From contig JAEZQD010000141.1 in NCBI GenBank assembly GCA_023413185.1, forward strand, positions 1 to 24,457: DNA of 24,457 bases, in the 5' to 3' direction. The translations under genes were made by a program, and so were the position numbers. The DNA is from Bacillota bacterium. Its GTDB lineage: Bacteria > Bacillota > Clostridia > Oscillospirales > Ruminococcaceae. Below the pieces are notes generated by a model. The model saw nothing but the letters and a program-made list of their open reading frames with translations, had not been told where the DNA came from and did not search any database. Positions 15,382 through 22,645 of this stretch are shown piece by piece (position 1 is the stretch's first letter; each line of letters starts with the position of its first letter).

Positions 15382-16071
15382 ATGCCAAAATACGAAACCC
15401 TGTTGTTTGATGTGGACGGCACGCTGCTCGATTTTCATCAGGCGGAGCGTACCGGGCTTTTTACGGTGCTCTCACAGTTTGGGGTGCCGTGCACTGAACA
15501 GACCTTTTTACTTTACAGCGGCATCAACGACGCGCTGTGGAAGCGTTTTGAGCTTGGCGAAATCAGCAGGGAGGATATTCTGTCATCCCGCTTTACATTG
15601 CTGTTTGAGGCGCTGGGCGTTACGGCGGACGGCGAACACGCCGAGCGTGCGTATCGCAAAGCCCTTTCACTTTCCCACGATCTGATAGACGGTGCAAACG
15701 AGCTGCTCGAGCGGCTAAACGGGCGGTTTGCCATGTATGTTGTGACAAACGGGGTGTCCGAGACGCAGTACGCGCGCCTTGCCGCATCCGGTCTTGACCG
15801 ATACTTTACCGAGATCTTTGTATCGGAGGACGCGGGCTCTCAAAAACCACACCCCGCCTTTTTTACCTATTGCTTTGCGCGCATGAGCGCTTTTGAGAGG
15901 AACAAGGCGCTGATTATCGGGGATTCGTTGTCCTCCGACATTCTGGGCGGCAACAACGCGGGGATTGCGACCTGCTGGTATAACCCAGACCACCTGCCCA
16001 ACACAATAAACGCAGCCGTCACCCACGAGATTGCAGAGCTTGGCGAGCTGTGTGCGATTCTGGGCGTATAA
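15382..16071 (+). CDS. HAD-family pyrimidine nucleotidase, YjjG type
   Basis: This 229-residue HAD hydrolase resembles YjjG, the E. coli 5'-nucleotidase that removes phosphate from pyrimidine nucleotides such as dUMP, dTMP and modified forms. HAD motifs are Asp10-x-Asp12-G-T, Thr122-Asn123-Gly, Lys155 (QKPHP), and Gly180-Asp181 with Asp186 (GDSLSSD). Family-specific stretches are 'ALWKRFELGEISREDIL' in the cap and 'SDILGGNNAGIATCWYN'. ATG 15382 follows AAGGGGGAA. It lies 43 bases after the dihydroorotase and 50 before pyrK, all on one strand. It could free pyrimidine bases for the pathway or dephosphorylate an intermediate. Substrate prediction within HAD is uncertain. Confidence 0.85.
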   Translation: MPKYETLLFDVDGTLLDFHQAERTGLFTVLSQFGVPCTEQTFLLYSGINDALWKRFELGEISREDILSSRFTLLFEALGVTADGEHAERAYRKALSLSHDLIDGANELLERLNGRFAMYVVTNGVSETQYARLAASGLDRYFTEIFVSEDAGSQKPHPAFFTYCFARMSAFERNKALIIGDSLSSDILGGNNAGIATCWYNPDHLPNTINAAVTHEIAELGELCAILGV

Positions 16072-16121
16072 ATAAACCGCGCACAAACGCGCTTATCTTT
16101 AAAAAATCGGGAGGGCGGAAC

Positions 16122-16826
16122 ATGGACCTCACTACCGTACTATCCAACACAATGCTGTCGAAAGACCTTTACCTTATTCGGGTAAAGCACGATAACGCCG
16201 CAAAAATGGGGCAGTTTTACATGTTGCGCGCATGGGGGACGTATCCACTGCTTTCCCGCCCTATCAGCGTGTTTGACAGCGACGGGCTGACCGTAAGCTT
16301 TTTATACCGCACCGTCGGCGAAGGCACTCAGCTGTTTTCCGCCCTGCGGGAAGGGGACAAGCTCACCCTCGCGGGACCGTACGGGAACAGCTTTCCCACG
16401 GTGAGCGGGCGCGTTGCCATGGTGGGCGGCGGCGTTGGCATCGCTCCGCTATACCTTGCCGCAAAGACGCTCAAGCAGGCGGACCCGTCGGTCAGTATCC
16501 ACCTGTTTTTGGGGTTTGGCGATGCGGCGGTACTTACCGAGGAGTTTCGCGCGGTGTGCGATACGCTGACCGTCGAGGTGGGCGGCTATATCACCGATTC
16601 GGTGGATTGCACGCAGTATGATGTGCTGTTCTCCTGCGGTCCTACGCCCATGATGAAGGCGCTGCACCGACGCTGCAAGGACAGTGCCGCTTTGCTGTAC
16701 GTCTCACTGGAGAGCCGCATGGCGTGCGGGATTGGCGCATGCCTTGGTTGCAGCTGCCCGACGGTGGATGGCAACCGCCGCATCTGTAAGGATGGCCCGG
16801 TGTTCCTTGCAAGGGAGGTGTTTTAA
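16122..16826 (+). CDS. pyrK: Dihydroorotate dehydrogenase electron-transfer subunit PyrK
   Basis: This 234-residue iron-sulfur flavoprotein passes electrons between NAD(H) and the PyrD subunit. The FAD site motif R46-P-I-S49 and 'GNSFP', the NAD-binding 'GGGVGIAPLY' at 102-111, and 'SCGPTPMM' at 171-178 are present. The [2Fe-2S] cysteines lie at 202, 207, 210 and 222 in the pattern C-x4-C-x2-C-x11-C, ending in CKDGPVF. ATG 16122 follows GGGAGGGCGG. It is one base from pyrD and clearly makes a complex with it. In a catabolic setting it would deliver electrons from NADH to reduce orotate, as reported for the orotate-fermenting enzyme of Clostridium oroticum. Confidence 0.94.
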   Translation: MDLTTVLSNTMLSKDLYLIRVKHDNAAKMGQFYMLRAWGTYPLLSRPISVFDSDGLTVSFLYRTVGEGTQLFSALREGDKLTLAGPYGNSFPTVSGRVAMVGGGVGIAPLYLAAKTLKQADPSVSIHLFLGFGDAAVLTEEFRAVCDTLTVEVGGYITDSVDCTQYDVLFSCGPTPMMKALHRRCKDSAALLYVSLESRMACGIGACLGCSCPTVDGNRRICKDGPVFLAREVF

Positions 16827-16827
16827 C

Positions 16828-17730
16828 ATGAATCGTCTGGCGACAACCGTCTGCGGGGTGAATTTTGAAAATCCCGTGATACTCGCCTCAGGAACCTGCG
16901 GCTTTGGGCGGGAGATGGACGAGCTGTTTGATGTAGACCGTCTGGGAGGGCTTAGCTCCAAGGGGCTTACGCTCAACCCCCGCTCCGGTAACACGGGGGT
17001 GCGCATCTGGGAGACCCCAAGCGGGGTGATGAACAGCGTCGGGCTGGAAAACCCCGGCGTACGACGCGTCATCGAGCGTGAGCTGCCATGGATGAAACAA
17101 AAGCGGTTTGTCACCCTCGTCAACGTGGGCGGGCACTCTTTTGAGGATTATTTTAAGGCAATTGAGCTGCTTAACCCCTGCGAGCTTGACTTTATTGAGC
17201 TCAACATCTCCTGCCCCAACGTCAAGCAGGGTGGTATGAACTTTGGCATAAAGACCGACAACGCCCGCGAGATTGTGCGCGAGGTGCGCGCGCTGTGCCG
17301 TCACCGTTTGCTTGTTAAGCTTTCGCCCAACGCCGAGAGTGTTGTCTCGCTTGCCCGTATGTGCGAGCAGGAGGGCGCGGACGGCGTTTCGCTTGTAAAC
17401 ACCTTCCTCGCCATGGCAATCGACATCCGCGCAAAAAGACCGGTGTTTGAAAACGGCTATGCGGGTCTTTCCGGTCCTGCCATTAAACCCATCGCCCTGC
17501 GTATGGTGCACGAGGTTGCCCACGCGGTAAACATTCCGGTTATTGGGCTGGGGGGCATCACCACATGGCAGGACGCCGTAGAGTTTATTATGGCGGGCGC
17601 TCACGCGGTGCAGGTGGGCAGCGCGTCCTTTATCAACCCCGCAATTGCCCTTGACATCATCGACGGCATGCAGCGGTACATGGAGGATAACGGGGTTAAA
17701 TCCCTCGACGAAATACGTGGAATCGTATAG
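16828..17730 (+). CDS. pyrD: Dihydroorotate dehydrogenase catalytic subunit, class 1B
   Basis: This 300-residue FMN enzyme interconverts dihydroorotate and orotate. It is the class 1B type that works with PyrK: 'SSKGLTLNPRSGN' with Lys45, 'MNSVGLENPG' at 68-77, the catalytic Cys129 in NISCPNVK, Lys164, 'VSLVNTFLAMAIDI' with Asn191, 'GLSGPAIKPIALRMV', and the FMN phosphate region 'GLGGITTWQDAVEFIMAGA'. It has no C-terminal ferredoxin domain, unlike dihydropyrimidine dehydrogenase PreA, so orotate and not uracil is the likely substrate. AAGGGAGGTG at 16811-16820 gives a strong start at ATG 16828. It is the last gene before a strong terminator. Confidence 0.96.
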   Translation: MNRLATTVCGVNFENPVILASGTCGFGREMDELFDVDRLGGLSSKGLTLNPRSGNTGVRIWETPSGVMNSVGLENPGVRRVIERELPWMKQKRFVTLVNVGGHSFEDYFKAIELLNPCELDFIELNISCPNVKQGGMNFGIKTDNAREIVREVRALCRHRLLVKLSPNAESVVSLARMCEQEGADGVSLVNTFLAMAIDIRAKRPVFENGYAGLSGPAIKPIALRMVHEVAHAVNIPVIGLGGITTWQDAVEFIMAGAHAVQVGSASFINPAIALDIIDGMQRYMEDNGVKSLDEIRGIV

Positions 17731-17748
17731 GAAGCTCAAACTTCAACA

Positions 17749-17800
17749 AACCACCCGATATCGCCTGCCATCATGCAGGACGAATCGGGTGGTTCTTATT
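17749..17800 (+). terminator. Rho-independent terminator after pyrD
   Basis: AACCACCCGAT (17749-17759) pairs perfectly with ATCGGGTGGTT (17784-17794), with an inner CCTGC/GCAGG helix (17764-17768 with 17775-17779), followed by CTTATTT. It ends the long plus-strand gene set. The opposite strand also has a T-rich flank, so it may end the minus-strand two-component operon too. Confidence 0.9.
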
Positions 17801-17814
17801 TGCATGCGTACTAA

Positions 17815-17943
17815 TCAGCACGCCTGTTTTTGCTGCCCCGGCTCTATCGCATTTTCGACCGCCGCGCATGCCGAGCTGTGTCCCATTTCATACAGCCATA
17901 TCATCTTCAACGCCTCGCCAAGCTCCTGCCAGCCCGCTTCATC
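17815..17943 (-). pseudogene. Possible gene remnant or chance open frame
   Basis: The minus strand reads 42 codons without a start and with an in-frame stop just upstream (17944-17946). The reading (for example QELGEALKMIWLYEMGH) looks protein-like and uses GCG, GGC and GAG codons like the neighbours, but there is no ribosome binding site. It could be the tail of a decayed gene. The rest of the 303-base gap (17731-18033) holds only the terminator. Confidence 0.25.
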
Positions 17944-18033
17944 TCAATAAAAAATAACCGGTAAGAGCAAACGGACAAACAAAAACACGCGGCTTGCTAA
18001 CGGGAGGCATATGCAATTGCACAACCAATTCTC

Positions 18034-19095
18034 TTAGGCGGGCGCGCCGCCCCTTTTAAACTGGCTGGGAGTGGTACCGGTAAACCGCTCAAACATGTTA
18101 TAAAAATGGTTGTAATTGTTATAGCCGCATTTCTGTGCAATCTCGTTTACGGGCAGCTCAGTCGTCTCCATCAGCTCAATGGCTTTTTTTATTCTATGAT
18201 GATTAATAAAGTCCTTAATGTTCTGGTCAAACTGTTTCCGAAATGCATTTCCCAGATGGTTGGCGTCTAAAAAGAACTGTTCGGATAGGGATTTTACGGT
18301 AATATCCTCGTCAAGGTGTGATAGGATATAGTCCCGCACCTCGTACAGATGCGGCTTTGCCTCCTTTTTACGCTCTGCAATCAACAGGGAAAGCGTCTCG
18401 GTCAATATCTCAAACAAACCGTTTTGATCAGGGTGCCATTGGTCATCAAGCCGCGTGCAAAGACCGTGTGTCCCGATGTCTCTGCTCTTGAGCAGCCCAA
18501 AGGTATCGTACAAGATATCGTCAATCAGGCGCAGCGTGCGCGCGTGCTGGTGGAACTGCGACAGCGACCCGGTGATATTGCCGTTTTGGGGCGGATAGAT
18601 TTGATCTGCGGCGGCGCGAAGCGCTTGCTCGTCCATCAGCTCCAACGCACGCACAACCTCTTGGCGAACTGGCGGCGGCACCATAGCGCTGCCACGCAAT
18701 GGGCAATCCCGATACAAGGCATCCATCTCGGTCTTTAAGTCCTCAAAAACATCTTCGATCTCCTGACGATTCAGCGGCTTGAGTAAGAAATGCCGCACCT
18801 TATTATGTAAAGCCTTCTGTGCGTATTCAAAATTACCATACCCGCTCAAAATCACAAAACGGGCGTTACACCCTGCGCGACGCGCCTTTTCAATCAGCGC
18901 AAGACCGTCCATGTTCGGCATGCGGATATCGGTCACAATCACATCAGGGCGATAGCGCAGAATATCAGCCCATGCAGTCTCTCCGTTATCGGAGCTTCCG
19001 CAGATGGCATACCCCGCGGCACTCCAGTCAATGAGCAAGCTTAGTCCCTCTATGACAGACGGCTCATCGTCAACAATGTATAGTCGGTACAGCAT
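18034..19095 (-). CDS. Response regulator with AraC-type HTH (YesN-like)
   Basis: This 353-residue protein has an N-terminal receiver domain (about 1-125; acidic pocket D9-D10, phospho-acceptor Asp56 in VIVTDIRMP, conserved Lys in LLKPL) and a C-terminal AraC-type DNA-binding domain (about 250-350, 'ITVKSLSEQFFLDANHLGNAFRKQF' then 'VNEIAQKCGYNNYNHFYNMFERFTGTTPSQFK'). The middle region is unassigned. It starts 14 bases after the kinase gene, on the same strand, and is the last gene of the operon. Such regulators switch on carbohydrate uptake genes; the binding-protein gene at 22646 is the likely target. Confidence 0.93.
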   Translation of the reverse strand: MLYRLYIVDDEPSVIEGLSLLIDWSAAGYAICGSSDNGETAWADILRYRPDVIVTDIRMPNMDGLALIEKARRAGCNARFVILSGYGNFEYAQKALHNKVRHFLLKPLNRQEIEDVFEDLKTEMDALYRDCPLRGSAMVPPPVRQEVVRALELMDEQALRAAADQIYPPQNGNITGSLSQFHQHARTLRLIDDILYDTFGLLKSRDIGTHGLCTRLDDQWHPDQNGLFEILTETLSLLIAERKKEAKPHLYEVRDYILSHLDEDITVKSLSEQFFLDANHLGNAFRKQFDQNIKDFINHHRIKKAIELMETTELPVNEIAQKCGYNNYNHFYNMFERFTGTTPSQFKRGGAPA

Positions 19096-19109
19096 TGCGT
19101 TATCCCCCT

Positions 19110-20891
19110 TTAGTTCAACAAATCGGGTTCTTTACGTAACAGGATGGTAACCGTCATCCCTTTTCCGGGCACGCTATCCAACGTCAATGTCGCGTTGTTG
19201 CGATAGTGAAGCTTCATCCGTCGGTAAACGTTTCGCAGCCCGATTCCGATGCGGGCATCATTATTCTCTCCCGGATTTCTCAGGTCATCCCATATTGTTT
19301 TTAGGGCGTTTTCATCCATGCCAATCCCGTTGTCCTCAACGACAATTGCAATTTCATCGTTTTCTTTTTGGTACGCAAAAAGTTTGAGTATGCGCTGTCT
19401 GCCACTAACCGACTGCAGCCCGTGTATGCAGGCGTTTTCTACCAGCGGTTGAATCAGCATGCGGGGAATTGTTAGGTGCTCTGCTTTTGGGGCAAGCGTT
19501 ACGTCGTAAATAAACTTATCCCCGAAACGAAACTTTTCAATCATCAGGTACTTCTCAATAAAATCGAATTCCTCCTTGATGGGAATCAGCTTATCGCCCG
19601 AATCCAAAAGCCTGCGCAGGAGCTTAGCAAGGTTTTGAATCACCTCAACCACTTCAACATACTCTTTTTTTACGCAAACGACCATAATGGCGTTGAGCGT
19701 ATTGAACAAGAAGTGCGGGTTGGCCTGACTTTGCAGGTACTGAAGCTCAGCACGGACATTTTCGATCTCCATCTCCTTCTGACGAACCTCCAGCTTATAC
19801 ACATCGTTTATCAGAAGGTTAATTTCGTTAATCATGTTATTAAAAAAGCGAATAAGCCACCCTACCTCGTCGGTGCCCATGTCCTGATAATCCAGTGGCG
19901 AGAAGTTTTTACCCGTAATCTTCTTCATGTGCTTTGTTAAAAGGGTGATTCGCACCACCACCGAGTTTAGTACAAGAGATAGAATCACCACCGAGATAAT
20001 GGCAAACAGGGCAGACCAACCAATGATATATAAAAAGGTGCCGTTGCGTTGTCTGACCAAAAGGGAGCGGTCATATACCCCAAGGATACGCCAGCCTTTA
20101 AAGTGCGATATCTCGCCCAGCGGCAGGCTAACCCAGTATAGGTTGTGCTCGTTTGATAAGGATAATGCCTCGCCGATATTACCGCGTTCGGATATGGGCG
20201 TCCGATATACCACCTTATCATCCTTTAAAATATATATCTCCATATCGCCTGCTTGGGAAGCAATCTCAGAAAGAATGCGGTCGGTCTTTAAATCTACGGT
20301 AATCAGCTGCTCCTCCATGTTGGGCTCTGTGCTTCGTCTTACTTTTTGTACAATTCGAAGATATCTGGAATGGGTTGACAGAAAGGCAGATGCATCCATA
20401 GGTGCAAGCGATACATGACTGCCGGAGGAAACATGGGTTTTATACCACTGCTCCTCACGCACGGTCCGATTGATATACTGAAAGTACCCGCTGTTGGAGT
20501 GGTTTGGGTTGGATGTAAACATCGTAATATTGGCAACATACGGATTGCTGAGCAGGTACATATCAAACCGTGTGCGAAAATTCTGGTAGAAGAACTCGTA
20601 ATAACTGTATGGGTCATTAAAATTCTTCTCCAGGTCACGGCTGAGCGCAATATCGGTGGAGATCTGGTTGGTTACGTCAACGGAGTTTTGTATAATCTGC
20701 CGCACGTCAGACACAATTCGGTCCGCCATATTGTCAAGCTGCTGGGTCTCTCTGGCATCCATTTCCTGACCGGTCACCGTAATCCAGATAATGCCGCCAA
20801 CAAGAGTAGGCAGCATGACACAGCTTATGTATACAATAATGAGCTTGTTGCGAATGCCAATGTTGTTAAACCAACGAAGCAGCCGTTTCAT
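19110..20891 (-). CDS. Membrane sensor histidine kinase, YesM type
   Basis: This 593-residue kinase has a membrane helix at about 16-39, a large extracellular Cache-like sensor (about 40-284), a second helix about 285-313, a HAMP region about 314-367, a short coiled coil, then the His_kinase domain with phospho-acceptor His393 in ANPHFLFNTLNAI and an ATPase domain (N-box 'PLVENACIHGL', 'VEDNGIGMDE', 'RIGIGLRNVYRRM'). I use the ATG at 20891, preceded by GGGGGATT on the minus strand; the in-frame extension to 20921 would overlap the upstream gene. It probably senses an extracellular sugar or its binding protein and phosphorylates one or both flanking regulators. Confidence 0.94.
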   Translation of the reverse strand: MKRLLRWFNNIGIRNKLIIVYISCVMLPTLVGGIIWITVTGQEMDARETQQLDNMADRIVSDVRQIIQNSVDVTNQISTDIALSRDLEKNFNDPYSYYEFFYQNFRTRFDMYLLSNPYVANITMFTSNPNHSNSGYFQYINRTVREEQWYKTHVSSGSHVSLAPMDASAFLSTHSRYLRIVQKVRRSTEPNMEEQLITVDLKTDRILSEIASQAGDMEIYILKDDKVVYRTPISERGNIGEALSLSNEHNLYWVSLPLGEISHFKGWRILGVYDRSLLVRQRNGTFLYIIGWSALFAIISVVILSLVLNSVVVRITLLTKHMKKITGKNFSPLDYQDMGTDEVGWLIRFFNNMINEINLLINDVYKLEVRQKEMEIENVRAELQYLQSQANPHFLFNTLNAIMVVCVKKEYVEVVEVIQNLAKLLRRLLDSGDKLIPIKEEFDFIEKYLMIEKFRFGDKFIYDVTLAPKAEHLTIPRMLIQPLVENACIHGLQSVSGRQRILKLFAYQKENDEIAIVVEDNGIGMDENALKTIWDDLRNPGENNDARIGIGLRNVYRRMKLHYRNNATLTLDSVPGKGMTVTILLRKEPDLLN

Positions 20892-20905
20892 GAACAATCC
20901 CCCAG

Positions 20906-22441
20906 TCAGACAAAAAGACATTTATATTCGGATGGCAGCATCCCTGTTAACTGCCTGAACTTGTTGGAAAAATAGGCGTTGTCCCGATACCCTACCTCGC
21001 TGGCAACATCCGACAGTTTGATATCCGATGTCGCAATCAGCAGCTTTGCGTTTTCAATCTTTATATCGTTAATGAGGTCGTTAAACTTCATGCCGCTGCT
21101 TTTGCGTATTATTTTGCTTACCACAAGCGGGGACAGCGAAAAAACGTCTGCCAGTACCTGAAGGGAAAGATCGTTTTTGTAGTTTTGTCGGATATAGTCC
21201 ACAATGCTCTGCGCAAGATCATGATGTGTCGGTGCGGTCTGGTTGTTTGCTTGACCGCAAAGCCGGGTTAAAAGTTGCTCCGCCTCCTGCTTGCATCCCC
21301 GCAGGTTACCGTCCTTAATCCCGCTAATCAATTGGGACAACTGTTCTCTGACGTTAATACTGTAAAAGGAGGATAGGTCCTCTGTCAGCAAAACCAGCCG
21401 GTACTGATACAGATACAGCTCGCGTGCCGAACACCGCGACTTGTGCAAAAGCTGGTAGAACTGCTCAATCAGCAATTCGGTCTCCTCCACCGAACCCGCC
21501 AATACGGCCTGCGTTAGCTTTTGATAAGGGAGATCCGGCCATATATTCTCGCGATAACCGGGCGGTTCGGGGGTTTGACCGTATAGCAACAGGTCCTCGT
21601 CCACGCCATAATGGTACCACAGCTTCAGCTCCTCAATCTGACGGTATAGCGTTAGGATGTCCGAAACCCCGCAGCCGTCGCCGCTGGCGAACAGAACTGT
21701 TGCGGGGGTAAGTGTTTTGGCAAGACGATGGAACGCGCCTGCAATATCCTCGTAAGCGACCGCGTCGTCCCGGACGACGGCAAAAAAAAGCCCCAGACCA
21801 CGATAAAATACGGCTTCCGGCTGCTTTAGCCCGAAGCCCTCGGTAAGCCGCATCAGCATACCGCTGATATCAGGCTGTTGGTTTGTTTGGTAATAGTCTT
21901 TGATCATCAGGCAGACAATCCGAAATCGCACACCCGGCAGCAGCCCCATCAAAAACATAAGCTTGTCGTATAGTTTTGGGGTGGCGGTACTGTGTATGAT
22001 GCGGCCGATATAGTAGTTTACCATATAGCGCGAAAGCTCCAGTGTTTCATCCTCCCGCACCCGCTCATCCTGTATCTCCATTGAGATGGTGGAGAATGCC
22101 TCTGTGAGCTCTGTGGCATCCAGCGGCTTTAATATATAACTGCGAACGCCGTAGCGAAGGGCAGAACGCGCATATTCAAATTCACCGTACCCGCTGATGA
22201 TAATGAATTTAGGCGCCCCATGCTGACCGGCATAGCGTTTGACCAACTGCAGTCCATCCAGTCTCGGCATACGGATATCGGTTATTACGATATCGGGTTT
22301 TAGGGCTTCAATCAGTGCAAGCCCCTCCACACCGTCGGCGGCCTCACCGCATAGTTCTAGACCCATCGCATCCCAATCAACCATTAATCGCAACCCTTCC
22401 AATACCGACGGCTCATCATCAATAGCAATTACGCGCAGCAA
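20906..22441 (-). CDS. Response regulator with AraC-type HTH, long form
   Basis: This 511-residue regulator has a receiver domain (about 1-120; D8-D9, phospho-acceptor Asp55 in IVITDIRMP, Lys in ILKPLD), a long unassigned central region (about 130-400), and an AraC-type C-terminus ('LSLQVLADVFSLSPLVVSKIIRKSSGMKF' and 'LSDVASEVGYRDNAYFSNKFRQLTGMLPSEYK'). The start is TTG at 22441 with AAGGAGAGG 6 bases upstream on the minus strand. It is the first gene of the operon and is divergent from the binding-protein gene at 22646. Its promoter overlaps a perfect palindrome (22486-22505), a possible autoregulatory site. Confidence 0.92.
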   Translation of the reverse strand: MLRVIAIDDEPSVLEGLRLMVDWDAMGLELCGEAADGVEGLALIEALKPDIVITDIRMPRLDGLQLVKRYAGQHGAPKFIIISGYGEFEYARSALRYGVRSYILKPLDATELTEAFSTISMEIQDERVREDETLELSRYMVNYYIGRIIHSTATPKLYDKLMFLMGLLPGVRFRIVCLMIKDYYQTNQQPDISGMLMRLTEGFGLKQPEAVFYRGLGLFFAVVRDDAVAYEDIAGAFHRLAKTLTPATVLFASGDGCGVSDILTLYRQIEELKLWYHYGVDEDLLLYGQTPEPPGYRENIWPDLPYQKLTQAVLAGSVEETELLIEQFYQLLHKSRCSARELYLYQYRLVLLTEDLSSFYSINVREQLSQLISGIKDGNLRGCKQEAEQLLTRLCGQANNQTAPTHHDLAQSIVDYIRQNYKNDLSLQVLADVFSLSPLVVSKIIRKSSGMKFNDLINDIKIENAKLLIATSDIKLSDVASEVGYRDNAYFSNKFRQLTGMLPSEYKCLFV

Positions 22442-22464
22442 CCGCGACCTCTCCTTTCAATGGT

Positions 22465-22493
22465 ACTGTACAAAAAAACAATACCGTGTTCAA
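22465..22493 (-). promoter_or_regulatory. Candidate promoter of the two-component operon
   Basis: On the minus strand TTGAAC (22493-22488) and TACAGT (22470-22465) are 17 bases apart. Transcription would start near 22458, only just upstream of the ribosome binding site, giving a very short leader of about 17 bases. Confidence 0.45.
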
Positions 22494-22505
22494 GACTTTG
22501 AACAC
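22486..22505. promoter_or_regulatory. Perfect inverted repeat overlapping the -35 element
   Basis: GTGTTCAA-GACT-TTGAACAC has two perfect 8-base half sites around a 4-base centre. One half site contains the -35 element of the candidate minus-strand promoter, the usual position of a repressor operator. AT-rich sequence with TATAAT (22569-22574) towards the plus-strand gene lies 64 bases away. Confidence 0.5.
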
Positions 22506-22645
22506 AAGTTTTAATTTTGTCCCACATTCATACGTAATTTCTTAATGTATTTAACAAAACATTCATAATATAATGATTATACACAAAAATACAGTGTCAG
22601 TCCAGACAGTTTTTGTGAGACTAAAAGAAGGAGTGATTGTATTTC

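Noticed and set aside
16828..17730. Dihydropyrimidine dehydrogenase (PreA) instead of PyrD
   Set aside because: There is no C-terminal ferredoxin domain, the class 1B signature NISCPNVK is present, and the partner gene is a typical PyrK and not PreT.
14064..17730. Ordinary pyrimidine biosynthesis operon
   Set aside because: pyrB, carAB, pyrE and pyrF are absent, no pyr-type leader is visible, and a carbamoyl-amino acid hydrolase overlaps pyrC. It cannot be fully excluded without the rest of the genome.
17645..17950. Plus-strand open frame across the pyrD terminator
   Set aside because: It starts inside pyrD in another frame, runs through the terminator hairpin and has no ribosome binding site.
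22551..22580. TTAACA/GATTAT as promoter of the sugar-binding protein gene
   Set aside because: The -10 is poor at 18-base spacing, and the good TATAAT at 22569 has only 12 bases to TTAACA. A promoter is likely in this gap, but I cannot place it.
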